Part shown: piece after piece, positions 19,015-27,129 of the stretch | Layout of the letters: each line of letters begins with the position of its first letter | How positions within the stretch are numbered: the stretch's first letter is position 1 | Origin: Parvibaculum sp036499025 | Lineage (GTDB): Bacteria > Pseudomonadota > Alphaproteobacteria > Parvibaculales > Parvibaculaceae | Reading direction: 5' to 3' | Assembly: GCA_036499025.1 (NCBI GenBank) | Contig: DASYEM010000134.1 | Location: 1-35,354, forward strand | Length of the DNA stretch: 35,354 nt | Translations under genes and position numbers: made by a program | Notes under the pieces: generated by a model | Told to the model about the DNA's origin: nothing | Database searches by the model: none | Seen by the model: only the letters and a program-made list of their open reading frames with translations

Positions 19015-20049
19015 ATGACCGCGCCGACCGGCTTCCCGCTTGCAGAAACCCGCCGATACGACATCGCCTCGCTTATCCTGACGGCTATCGCCCTCTTTGC
19101 CGTTCTGGAGCTAGGTCTGCTCGCCGCTTTTCTCGCGGGCATCCTCGTATACGAACTCGTCCATGTCGTTGCGCCGCTGCTGCGTTCACGCGGACTGTCG
19201 CACCGGGCGGGAAAAGCCGTGGCGCTGGCTCTCCTCTCTCTCGCCTTCATTTTGTTGCTCGCCTCGGCAGTCGCGGGATTGACGTCGTTGCTGACGGATA
19301 GCTCCGACAACGTCGTCGTTCTTCTGCGCAAAATGGCCGACGTGGTGCAGACGGCAAAAAGCTTCCTGCCTGTCTGGGCCTATGAATACATCCCCGCGAG
19401 CGCCGATGAGTGGCAGAAGCAGGCGTCGCAGTGGTTGCGCGAAAATGCGGGCGCCTTGCAGAGCGTCGGCGAGAATTTCGGACGCATTCTTTTCCACATC
19501 ATCGTCGGCGCGGTCGTTGGCGGCCTCGCGGCGCTCGGGCCGCCAACGCAAAAGCCGGCAAGCCTGCCGCCCCTTGGCGGTGCGCTCCTGCAACGCGCGC
19601 AGCTTCTCGGCACGGCCTTTCAGCGTGTCGTCTTCGCGCAGGTTCGCATCTCGGCGCTCAACACCTTGCTGACGGGGCTCTATCTCGCGGTCATCTTGCC
19701 GGCGGTCGGCGTGCATCTGCCGCTCGTCAAAACCATGATCGCGGTGACCTTCATCGCCGGGCTGCTGCCCGTTATCGGCAATCTGATCTCAAATACCGTC
19801 ATCGTCATCGTCAGCCTCGGCGTGTCGGCCTATGCCGCCATCGGCTCGCTGATCTTCCTGGTGCTGATCCACAAGCTCGAATATTTCGTCAATGCCCGGA
19901 TCATCGGCACGCAAATCCGTTCGCGCGCCTGGGAACTTCTGGTCGCCATGCTGGTGATGGAGGCGTGGTTCGGCATTCCCGGCATCATCGCCGCGCCGAT
20001 CTACTATTCCTACATCAAGGATGAGCTTTCTGCGCGCAAGCTCATCTGA
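19015..20049 (+). CDS. AI-2E family transporter (PerM/TqsA-like membrane protein)
   Basis: This 344-residue polytopic inner-membrane protein has two N-terminal helices (ASLILTAIALFAVLELGLLAAF), a further helix near 68-90, a soluble segment with EYIPASADEWQKQASQWLRE, and C-terminal helices containing TFIAGLLPVIGNLISNTVIV and IHKLEYFVNARIIGTQI. The P-x-x-G-N and L-E-x-x-x-x-x-P/R-I-x-G type motifs mark the AI-2E transporter (UPF0118) family. Members include quorum-signal exporters and sodium/proton antiporters, so the substrate is open. Note that HKLEYFVNARIIG has no proline at the usual position. AGGAGACG precedes the ATG at 19015. The 3' end overlaps the convergent MFS gene by 40 bases. Confidence 0.85.
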   Translation: MTAPTGFPLAETRRYDIASLILTAIALFAVLELGLLAAFLAGILVYELVHVVAPLLRSRGLSHRAGKAVALALLSLAFILLLASAVAGLTSLLTDSSDNVVVLLRKMADVVQTAKSFLPVWAYEYIPASADEWQKQASQWLRENAGALQSVGENFGRILFHIIVGAVVGGLAALGPPTQKPASLPPLGGALLQRAQLLGTAFQRVVFAQVRISALNTLLTGLYLAVILPAVGVHLPLVKTMIAVTFIAGLLPVIGNLISNTVIVIVSLGVSAYAAIGSLIFLVLIHKLEYFVNARIIGTQIRSRAWELLVAMLVMEAWFGIPGIIAAPIYYSYIKDELSARKLI

Positions 20050-21437
20050 TCGGGTTCGCAAGCCGCCAGTCTCCACGCCGCAGCCAGCCCGACCAGCGCC
20101 ACCGGAACGAATGAAGCAAAGAGCCAGAAGCTTGCTCGCGTCGCAGTAGCCGCATCGATGCCGCCCGCAAATCCAAGGAAATTGGCGATGACACCGGCCC
20201 CGGCGGACCCCGCCGCATAGCCGATCATCTGCACAGTCGGCACAGCGGAAGAGGCCAGCGCGCGTTCGCCATCGCCGACGGAAGTGATGATCCGCCGCGC
20301 AATGAATGCCCATGAAAGGCCGAATCCGCCGCCGAGAAAAAGCGATGCGGCGGCAATCGCCACCAGCGGCCCCGAGCGCATGGTGACGGCAAGCGAGGCC
20401 ACGCCAATGACAACGGCAAGCGCCCCAAGCTTGATGAAGAGCCCATGCCAGCGGTCAGCGAGACCGGCGACCGCCAAAGCGCACAGAGTCCACGACATAG
20501 ACTCGACGCCGAGTATGTAGCCCGCGACAAGCGGCGATGTGCCAAAGAGCACCTGCATGATTACCGATCCATAGACGGAAAAGCCGATGGACGCCGCCGC
20601 GAGCGTGAAGATCATCATATAGCCGGACCCGGCGGCGCTCATCAGATCGCCGGCCGAACGCGGCAAGAGGGGCGATCGCGCGCGTCTGTCGATCCGAACG
20701 AAAAGCCCTAGAAGAATGAGCCCGGAAATGCTGAGTAGAACGGCGCGTAGAATGTCGGGCACCAGCCCCGCGGCGGCGATGCACAGAATACCCCCCGCCA
20801 GCACCGCGAGCTGACGCACCGGCATCGCGTCCGACACGCCCTGCGGTTTTGTTGGGCTGAGTAGAAAGAAAGCCGCAAAGCCGAAGCCGATACCCTGCAC
20901 CGCGAATATCCAGAATGCGCCGCGCCAGAGTCCCGCTTCCGCAAAGAGCCCACCGATCAGTGGGCTGAGTAACGTTGCGGCGCCCCATACGCCGGAGATC
21001 GACGCCATGACGCGCGCCCATAAGCTTTCGGGAAACATGGTGCCTATGGCGACATAACAGAGACCGACGACCCAGCCCGCACCGATGCCCTGCAGCAAAC
21101 GGCCCGTGAGGAACGTCGCGATCTCCGGCGCCTCCGCGCTGACGATGCACCCGACCGTGTAAACGGCCGCTGCCAACACCATGCTGAGCCGTAGCCCTAA
21201 CCGCATTGAAATTTGCCCGGCGCTCGCCCCGGCGAGGATCGCCCCGAGAATGAAACCGGCAATCGTCCAGCCGAAATAAGCATAGCCGCCGATATCCGCA
21301 GCCACACTCGGCATGATGGTGGCTGTCATCAGGGAGTCGGCCGCATTGAGCCATATGCCGAGGCAAAGCAATGCGAAACGGGACAGACGCCCCTCCACCA
21401 TCAATTCACCCCAGCCGGATTTCTTTGCCAGACTCAT
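20010..21437 (-). CDS. MFS transporter, drug-exporter type
   Basis: This 475-residue major facilitator protein has about 12-14 hydrophobic helices. The N-terminal half shows LNAADSLMTATIMPSVAADI and a motif A-like loop (GQISMRLGLRLSMVLAAAVY). GRLLQGIGAGWVVGLCYVAIG, the antiporter motif C region, points to proton-driven efflux. Substrate is unknown. The gene is divergent from the SufR-like regulator with an 85-base gap. An imperfect palindrome begins immediately upstream of its start codon, so control by that regulator is likely. The ATG at 21437 has no strong ribosome-binding site. Its 3' end overlaps the AI-2E-family gene in convergent orientation. The pump is not adjacent to any biosynthetic gene that would reveal its cargo. 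Confidence 0.88.
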   Translation of the reverse strand: MSLAKKSGWGELMVEGRLSRFALLCLGIWLNAADSLMTATIMPSVAADIGGYAYFGWTIAGFILGAILAGASAGQISMRLGLRLSMVLAAAVYTVGCIVSAEAPEIATFLTGRLLQGIGAGWVVGLCYVAIGTMFPESLWARVMASISGVWGAATLLSPLIGGLFAEAGLWRGAFWIFAVQGIGFGFAAFFLLSPTKPQGVSDAMPVRQLAVLAGGILCIAAAGLVPDILRAVLLSISGLILLGLFVRIDRRARSPLLPRSAGDLMSAAGSGYMMIFTLAAASIGFSVYGSVIMQVLFGTSPLVAGYILGVESMSWTLCALAVAGLADRWHGLFIKLGALAVVIGVASLAVTMRSGPLVAIAAASLFLGGGFGLSWAFIARRIITSVGDGERALASSAVPTVQMIGYAAGSAGAGVIANFLGFAGGIDAATATRASFWLFASFVPVALVGLAAAWRLAACEPDQMSLRAESSSLM

Positions 21438-21467
21438 TTTGACAACAATCTTGTTTTCAAATTATAT
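21438..21467 (+). promoter_or_regulatory. promoter of the SufR-like regulator with overlapping palindrome
   Basis: TTGACA (21439-21444) and TTATAT (21462-21467) are separated by exactly 17 bases on the plus strand. An imperfect inverted repeat, TTTGACAACAAT / CTTGTTTTCAAA (21438-21461, 10 of 12 positions paired), fills this promoter and ends at the start codon of the divergent MFS gene. One bound dimer could thus block both genes. On the minus strand TTGACA near 21510 followed by TCTATA is a possible MFS promoter. Confidence 0.65.
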
Positions 21468-21522
21468 CGGTGATAAATCTTTCCTATAGATTTGGCAATC
21501 TGTTTCTTGTCAAAAGGCCGTT

Positions 21523-22140
21523 GTGAAAACTACCTCCGACCAGATCCTTTTCCTGCTCAAAACTCACGGGACCGCCTCGACGGGCGATCTCTCGGAATCG
21601 CTCGGAATCACGCGCCAGGCGTGTCGCCAGCACATGGAAAATCTCGCTTCACTCGAGCTCGTCCGCTTCGAAATCATCAAGGCCGGGATCGGCCGCCCTC
21701 ACCGACTGTGGACGCTGACTGAAGCCGGGCATGGCCGATTCCCCGATAGCCACGCTCAGATGACTGTCAGCATCCTCGAAGCGGTACGCGAGGAATTCGG
21801 CGACACCGGCCTCGATCGACTGATCTCCCGCCGCGAGCGTGAAACCGCCGCTGCTTATCGCGCCGCTCTTTGTGAAACGCCGACCCTCGCCGCTCGCGTC
21901 GGACGTCTCGCTGCTCTTCGCACGGCCGAGGGCTATATGGCTGAATGGGAGAAGTGCGACGATGGCAGTTTCCTGCTCATCGAGAATCATTGCCCCATAT
22001 GCGCCGCAGCAACTGCTTGTCAGAATCTCTGCCGCGCTGAATTGGCGACATTTCGCGATGTGCTGGGCGAAGAGTGCCGCGTCGAACGCGTTGAGCACAT
22101 TCTTTCTGGCGCTCGGCGCTGCGCCTATCGCATCGCCTGA
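21523..22140 (+). CDS. COG2345/SufR-like winged-helix regulator with probable Fe-S cluster ligands
   Basis: This is a 205-residue regulator. The N-terminal winged helix (about 5-70) reads STGDLSESLGITRQACRQHMENLASLELV, with the wing GIGRPHRLWTLTEAG. The C-terminal part holds cysteines C157, C170, C185 and C200, set as C-x12-C-x14-C-x14-C inside NHCPIC, QNLC, EEC and RRC. The first three match the spacing of the cluster-ligating cysteines of SufR-type repressors as I remember it, so it probably senses iron-sulfur or redox state. It starts at GTG (21523) after AAAGG. It is not next to suf genes but is divergent from an MFS pump, so its target is likely that pump and itself. Ligand and target remain inferred. 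Confidence 0.82.
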   Translation: MKTTSDQILFLLKTHGTASTGDLSESLGITRQACRQHMENLASLELVRFEIIKAGIGRPHRLWTLTEAGHGRFPDSHAQMTVSILEAVREEFGDTGLDRLISRRERETAAAYRAALCETPTLAARVGRLAALRTAEGYMAEWEKCDDGSFLLIENHCPICAAATACQNLCRAELATFRDVLGEECRVERVEHILSGARRCAYRIA

Positions 22141-22527
22141 CGCAGGGGCCCTCTCTCCGTATCGAGCCTATTCTCTCTACTTTCCATTTTGTCAGAAGTG
22201 CCGATATACGCCGGCGCTCTATTCATCCTTGACGAGCGAGGAATAGATCACTTGAATAAATAGAACGATTGCTTCAATCGAAAGAATAAAAACAGCGAGG
22301 CGGCATAAGCCAGCCCGCATATGAGGGAGGGGAAGCGCCGGGGACACCAAAGTTCGTGTGCGGTCTAGGCCTGCACCCGCGACGACGCCCTCTTCGCAGA
22401 TCACCCCAGACGAAATTCAGATAGGAGCTCGACGCGCGTCGCGGCGGGCAACGCTGATGTATTGCGAAAAGGGAGTCCTGACTTTGTGAACCGCCCGCTA
22501 TGCGGGCAGCTTTGGGGAGGAACCAAG
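22141..22527. other. intergenic region upstream of the DUF1302 gene
   Basis: No confident gene lies in this 387-base gap. Three small inverted repeats are present: CGATTG-CTT-CAATCG (22266-22280), the palindrome CGACGCGCGTCG (22430-22441), and GCCCGC-TAT-GCGGGC (22493-22507). The last sits just before the DUF1302 ribosome-binding site. They may belong to promoter or leader control. A 61-residue minus-strand frame here was rejected. Confidence 0.5.
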
Positions 22528-24318
22528 ATGACGATCTCTATTCGTCAGTCGCTTCTATGCGGATTTGCGAGCGTTTTATTTGCAAGTATCGCAGGCGGCG
22601 CATCGGCCGAGGATTACAAGTTTGGTGAAATGAAAGTCTCACTCGACACCACAGTATCCTTCGGCGTCGGCATTCGTACTCATGGACAAGATTGCTCTCA
22701 CGTCAGCGCGGCCAACGGCGGTTGCGTCAACTCGCTGGGCACCGGCGCAAACATCAATACTGACGATGGAGATATCAACTTCGATAAATGGGATCCCTAT
22801 GCGGCAACGGCGAAAATCGTCACCGACGTTGAAGCCAAATATAAAAACTACGGCGCTTTTGTCCGTCTGAAAGCTTTCTACGATTACATCGGTGCGACGC
22901 GCGCGGGCGATGAAGTCACGCGCTTCGGGCGTCGTCAACTCGATGACGATGTTCGCGGCGACGATGCCAGCAACGCAGCCGGTCGGGACTTCAGCCTGCT
23001 CGACGCCTTCGTCTATGGCAATTTCAATGTCGGCGGCATGCCCCTCAATCTGCGCGCGGGCAAACAGGTCGTGAACTGGGGTGAAAGCCTCGCGATCTCG
23101 GGCGGCATCAACCAGTTTCTCTCCGTCGATCTGAGCGCACTCAGGACGCCGGGCGCCGAAATCAAGGAAGCGCTTCTGCCGCAAGAAATGCTCTACGCGT
23201 CGCTTGGCCTGCCCGCTGACTTCAATGTCGAAGCCTGGATGGGCCTTCGTTGGCGCAAGACGGAACTAGATCCGGTCGGCACATTCTTCTCGCAAGCCGA
23301 TGTCGCAGGCCCCGGCGGTTCCTATCTGAACCTTACTGCAGACGGGCCGAATGCTCCTGGCCAGCTGCATATCGATGAGGGCGAAGAGCCGAGTGACTTT
23401 GGCCAATACGGCGCGAAGCTCGGTTATTATGCAGATTGGCTTAATCAGGGGACGGAGCTTGGCCTCTACTACGTCCACTACTCCTCCAATTTGCCCTTCA
23501 TCGACTATTCAAACGATCTGCCGGGAAACCCGGCCGGGACGCAACGTTATCGCTTTGAATATCCCGATGGGATCAAGCTCTTCGGTGCGAGTTTCTCGAC
23601 GACACTGGATTGGTTGCTGAACGGCTCGGCCTTCTCCGGCGAGGTCGTCTATCAGCCAAACCTGCCCTTCTCTCTCTCAGCAGGCGAGACACTGCTCGGG
23701 CGCTGGATCGATCAGGGCGGACGCGGCACCGGCACGAACATTCCATATGACACAACGCCCGGCGCTTTCGGCGGCGGCTATGTCAAAGAAGATGCGATCT
23801 CTGGTCAGCTCTCGACCATTTCCACTCTCTCCACCTCAGAAGGCATTACGCGCGCCCTCAATGCCGATCTCATCGTCCTGATCGCGAACTGGGGCTTCCA
23901 GTATCTGCCCGGCATTTCGCAGAACGAACTCGATGCGCTCGCCGTGTCGCGCTCGGAAACGCAAGTGCCGAATGTGGCTGGCCGCGGCATAGTGGGCAGC
24001 GCCGCTCAACCGCTAGCTCATCCAGATACCTTCTCGCATGGCTACCGGTTGATCGCGAACGTGCAATACAATAACGCCTTCGACACGCCCTGGACTCTGA
24101 CGCCGGGAATTCAGTTCGGGCAGGACTTCAACAGTTCCGCAGGTCCGATCGGACCGGGCTTCCTCGACAATCGCAAAACGCTGTCAGTCGGCGTGCGCGG
24201 CAATTACCAGAAGACATGGAGTGCCGGCGTTCAATACACGCTGACACGAGGGAACAGTTATCAGAACCTGATGGATGATCGTGATTTTATGACGTTCGAC
24301 GTCAGCTACGCGTTCTGA
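22528..24318 (+). CDS. DUF1302-family outer-membrane beta-barrel protein
   Basis: This is a 596-residue exported protein. The signal peptide (about 1-28) ends in GGASA before EDYKFGEMKVSLDTTVSFGVGIRT, the entry typical of DUF1302. The middle is rich in alternating strands (FNVGGMPLNLRAGKQVVNWGESL is a family hallmark), and the chain ends in FMTFDVSYAF with the C-terminal phenylalanine used by the Bam machinery. DUF1302 proteins are regarded as porin-like barrels, often found near DUF1329 and MMPL genes in hydrophobic-compound degraders. No DUF1329 partner is here. The ATG at 22528 follows GGGAGGA at the ideal distance. A longer frame from 22462 would not leave a good signal peptide. A perfect palindrome terminates the gene. 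Confidence 0.88.
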   Translation: MTISIRQSLLCGFASVLFASIAGGASAEDYKFGEMKVSLDTTVSFGVGIRTHGQDCSHVSAANGGCVNSLGTGANINTDDGDINFDKWDPYAATAKIVTDVEAKYKNYGAFVRLKAFYDYIGATRAGDEVTRFGRRQLDDDVRGDDASNAAGRDFSLLDAFVYGNFNVGGMPLNLRAGKQVVNWGESLAISGGINQFLSVDLSALRTPGAEIKEALLPQEMLYASLGLPADFNVEAWMGLRWRKTELDPVGTFFSQADVAGPGGSYLNLTADGPNAPGQLHIDEGEEPSDFGQYGAKLGYYADWLNQGTELGLYYVHYSSNLPFIDYSNDLPGNPAGTQRYRFEYPDGIKLFGASFSTTLDWLLNGSAFSGEVVYQPNLPFSLSAGETLLGRWIDQGGRGTGTNIPYDTTPGAFGGGYVKEDAISGQLSTISTLSTSEGITRALNADLIVLIANWGFQYLPGISQNELDALAVSRSETQVPNVAGRGIVGSAAQPLAHPDTFSHGYRLIANVQYNNAFDTPWTLTPGIQFGQDFNSSAGPIGPGFLDNRKTLSVGVRGNYQKTWSAGVQYTLTRGNSYQNLMDDRDFMTFDVSYAF

Positions 24319-24341
24319 TTTCCTCGCAAGAACGTGAAGCC

Positions 24342-24369
24342 ACGGCCCCGGAAGCGCTTCCGGGGCCGT
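24342..24369. terminator. perfect 28-base palindrome, bidirectional terminator
   Basis: ACGGCCCCGGAAGC is followed directly by its exact reverse complement, which gives a 14-bp arm on each side with no spacer (in RNA the middle bases form the loop). It stands 23 bases after the DUF1302 stop and 1 base beyond the stop of the TetR gene on the other strand. The T-content downstream is modest (TCTATTT), so efficiency is uncertain. Confidence 0.75.
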
Positions 24370-24370
24370 T

Positions 24371-25081
24371 CTATTTGGCTTCAGCGACCTTCAAGGCAGC
24401 GACCTTGCCACGCTTGGCAAAACTGCCCGAAGGAAGCGCGGCAGCTGTCTCAGCCGACATCTCGCATTCGAGCAACGCCTGCGCGGTATCTGCGAGATTG
24501 CTCATCGTATAACCCTTCGACCAGAACCGATGCCTGCCCCCGCTGCCGCCGACGGCGGATTCGCGCGCGGCAAGCATCGTGCTGAGATAGACCGTTACAA
24601 AGAGCAGGCGTTGATCGAGAAGGGCCGACGGTACATTGGCGAGCAAACGCCTGATATGCACGACGCATCTGTCATAACCGCTGTTCCACTGACTGCCGAG
24701 TGCGCCAGTGAAAAGCTTGCGATGATTGAGCTGCAGCATAATGAGGAAACGGAAATAGGTCTCTTCGTCCTCCGGCATTCCTTCGGGCCCTGCGGCAGGC
24801 ATGATCAGAACGTCGATGATCTCCCGCAAGCGCTGCGGGCCGCCACGCCGTTCGAGCACATCGAGCATGACATTGCGCCGGTCATTGATGAGCCGAGCGC
24901 CATCGACGATCAGCTCACGAATTAGCGCTTCTTTTGTACGGAAATAATAATGCAGCGAGCCGACATTGCGCTGCCCTGCGGCCGCGACAATTTCCCGAAT
25001 GGAAACGCCGTCGATCCCACGCTCTGCAAAAAGCCGCCTCGCAGCAAACTTAATGCGATCCTTTGTATCATCGCCTCTCAT
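24371..25081 (-). CDS. TetR-family transcriptional regulator
   Basis: This is a 236-residue regulator. The DNA-binding domain covers residues 1-55: DRIKFAARRLFAERGIDGVS, then the helix-turn-helix REIVAAAGQRNVGSLHYYF followed by RTKEALI. The rest is the helical ligand-binding domain, ending in an unusual alanine/lysine-rich tail (about 212-236). It lies 96 bases downstream of the aryl polyene operon on the same strand. It could be a distal, separately started gene that controls the operon, or it could regulate the DUF1302 gene with which it converges. Neither is shown by the sequence. The start at ATG 25081 fits the family (MRGDDTKDRIKFAA). Confidence 0.9.
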   Translation of the reverse strand: MRGDDTKDRIKFAARRLFAERGIDGVSIREIVAAAGQRNVGSLHYYFRTKEALIRELIVDGARLINDRRNVMLDVLERRGGPQRLREIIDVLIMPAAGPEGMPEDEETYFRFLIMLQLNHRKLFTGALGSQWNSGYDRCVVHIRRLLANVPSALLDQRLLFVTVYLSTMLAARESAVGGSGGRHRFWSKGYTMSNLADTAQALLECEMSAETAAALPSGSFAKRGKVAALKVAEAK

Positions 25082-25177
25082 GATGACGGCAATCCCCCCG
25101 GTTGGCCATCAGACGGACACAATCTAGCACATTCCGCAGCCCGCGCCACAGGTCGCCGCAGCGTAAAAAAGCAGCAA

Positions 25178-26401
25178 TCAGGCCGTTCGCTTGAAAATCA
25201 GCGAGGTATTCACTCCACCGAAAGCGAAGTTGTTGGACATGACGTATTCTGCGTCGATATCCCGGAAGCCACCCGTGATGTAGTCCAGCGGCGCGCAGCG
25301 ATCATCAACATTAATGAGGTTGATATTCGGTGCAAAACTGCCGTCTCGCATCATCTCGATCGTCAGCCATGCCTCGATCGCGCCGCAGGCGCCCAGCGTA
25401 TGACCGAAATAACCTTTCAGCGAATGGATGGGCGTATCCGCTCCAAGAACGCCGGAGGTCGCCTTCGTTTCGGCAATGTCGCCCTGGATCGTCGCAGTGC
25501 CGTGCCCGCTGACAAAGTCGATCGCGTCGGGCTGCAAGCCGGCATCGTCTAAAGCGAGCTTCAGAGCGCCGCCCATCGTCTCGGCAAGCGGATCGGTGAC
25601 ATGAGATCCGTCCATGTTGGTCCCAAAGCCCACCAATTCGGCAAAAATTGGAGCACCACGCGCAATAGCGCGTTCGCGGTCTTCCAATATCAAAGCCGCG
25701 GCGCCCTCCCCTATTACTAGCCCGTCGCGATTTTGGTCATAAGGCTGGGGCGCGCTATGGGGCGCATCGTTCTTGCAACTCGTCGCAAAAAGCGTGTCGA
25801 AGACGATGGCCATGGTCGGGCACAACTCTTCCGCGCCGCCTGCGATCATCACATCCGCATGCCCGTATTTGATCGCCTCATAAGAATAACCGATCGCCTG
25901 CGACCCTGACGTGCAAGCCGATGAGGTGGTGATGACCCGCCCGCGTAAACCAAAAAAAATGCCGACGTTGATGACCGCCGTATGGCTCATCATCTTGATG
26001 TAGCTCATGGCGCTAAGTCCCGTCGCCTCACCCGTCTCCATGAAACGGACGAACCCCTTGGTGGGCTCCGTCGAACCGTAAGACGATCCAAAAGCGACGC
26101 CCGTACGCCCCGATGTAAGTATTGGATCGTCGAGCAATCCGGCCTGGGTCAATGCCTCTTCGGCGGAACGCACAGCCAACGCCGCGACACGCCCCATTGA
26201 ACGCATCTGCTTACGCGGATAAATTTTCTCGTGATCGAAGTCGGCGGGCGCACCGAGCCGCGTTTTCAGATCGGTCAGCTTGTCCCATTCTTTAATATAT
26301 CTGACGCCCGTACGTCCCTCGCGCATTGCTGCGCGAATATCGTTCCAGCTCGCACCAAGCGGCGTGATGCCCGCCATGCCAGTCACCACAACCCGGCGCA
26401 T
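25178..26401 (-). CDS. apeR: beta-ketoacyl-ACP synthase of the aryl polyene cluster (ApeR-like)
   Basis: This 407-residue FabF-type ketosynthase is predicted to condense malonyl-ACP with the growing polyene chain. The complete catalytic triad is visible: Cys163 in TTSSACTSGSQ, His300 in VSGHGTAT, and His334 in LKGYFGHTLGA, with K329 of the last motif. C-terminal NNFAFGGVNTS is also canonical. The start codon ATG at 26401 overlaps the stop of the ketoreductase gene (TGATG), with GGAGGA 8 bases upstream. A GTG two codons earlier is less likely. It is the last gene of the operon in the order KS-DH-KR-KS known from aryl polyene clusters, and the symbol is assigned by that order. Because it keeps its cysteine it is an active ketosynthase and not a chain-length factor. 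Confidence 0.9.
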   Translation of the reverse strand: MRRVVVTGMAGITPLGASWNDIRAAMREGRTGVRYIKEWDKLTDLKTRLGAPADFDHEKIYPRKQMRSMGRVAALAVRSAEEALTQAGLLDDPILTSGRTGVAFGSSYGSTEPTKGFVRFMETGEATGLSAMSYIKMMSHTAVINVGIFFGLRGRVITTSSACTSGSQAIGYSYEAIKYGHADVMIAGGAEELCPTMAIVFDTLFATSCKNDAPHSAPQPYDQNRDGLVIGEGAAALILEDRERAIARGAPIFAELVGFGTNMDGSHVTDPLAETMGGALKLALDDAGLQPDAIDFVSGHGTATIQGDIAETKATSGVLGADTPIHSLKGYFGHTLGACGAIEAWLTIEMMRDGSFAPNINLINVDDRCAPLDYITGGFRDIDAEYVMSNNFAFGGVNTSLIFKRTA

Positions 26402-27129
26402 CAGCACATTCCTCCGTTGACCGAGATCACCTGCCGCGTCAGATAACTCGCTTCGTCCGATAACAGAAACGCGACGATGCCGCCGATCTCCTCCGGTTGG
26501 CCAAGCCGCTGCATCGGAATCAGTTTGAGAATTTCCTCGACCGGCGCCTTCTCGATCATTGCCGTTTCGATGACGCCGGGAGCGACACAGTTGACGGTAA
26601 TGTTGCGGGTCGCAAGTTCGACCGCCAGCGCCTTGGTCGCGCCGATGATTCCCGCCTTGGCAGCGCTATAATTGACCTGCCCGCGATTGCCGATGATACC
26701 TGAGACTGACGAGATGGTGACGATCCGCCCACCGTCCCGCCGCCGGACCATGGGCATCGTCAGCGGATGAAGCACATTGTATAAGCCGTCGAGATTGGTG
26801 GTAAGCACCTGATCCCAATCTTCACCATCGAGCGCCGGGAAGGCATTGTCTCGTGCGATACCTGCGTTGAGAACGATTCCCCAATAGGCGCCATGCTCCT
26901 TGATGTCTTGTTCAAGCGCCGTCCGCGTCGCAGCCCGGTCAGCCACGTCGAAGCCGGCAATTCGCCCCTCGCCGCCTTCGCGCGAAATCAACCGCAACGT
27001 CTCTTCAGCGCCGTCATGATCTTGTCCATAGTGAACGGTCACCGGAAACCCCGCACGCGCAATGCGAAGCGCGATCGCTCTGCCGATACCCTTGCTCGCC
27101 CCTGTGACGAGAATGGAGCGCTTGTTCAT
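26401..27129 (-). CDS. apeQ: 3-oxoacyl-ACP reductase of the aryl polyene cluster (ApeQ-like, FabG family)
   Basis: This 242-residue short-chain dehydrogenase is expected to reduce the 3-keto group of the ACP-bound polyene intermediate with NADPH. It has the cofactor loop TGASKGIG (9-16), NAG at 88-90, and the catalytic set N112, S141, Y154 and K158 (YSAAK). The C-terminal CVAPGVIETAM and GGIVAFLLSDEASYLTRQVISVNGG are FabG-like. The real start is ATG 27129 (MNKRSILVTG), which shares four bases with the dehydratase stop. The longer frame starting at 27222 lies inside that gene. It sits between the dehydratase and the final ketosynthase. I infer polyene function from the cluster, since FabG homologues look alike. 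Confidence 0.92.
   Translation of the reverse strand: MNKRSILVTGASKGIGRAIALRIARAGFPVTVHYGQDHDGAEETLRLISREGGEGRIAGFDVADRAATRTALEQDIKEHGAYWGIVLNAGIARDNAFPALDGEDWDQVLTTNLDGLYNVLHPLTMPMVRRRDGGRIVTISSVSGIIGNRGQVNYSAAKAGIIGATKALAVELATRNITVNCVAPGVIETAMIEKAPVEEILKLIPMQRLGQPEEIGGIVAFLLSDEASYLTRQVISVNGGMC

Noticed and set aside
20455..21366. A 303-codon minus-strand frame inside the MFS gene
   Set aside because: Histidine/arginine-rich out-of-frame translation of the MFS gene, which itself has clear membrane helices.
22219..22404. A 61-codon minus-strand frame with a hydrophobic C-terminal stretch
   Set aside because: GTG start without a convincing ribosome-binding site, no recognisable family, and it lies in a likely regulatory region.
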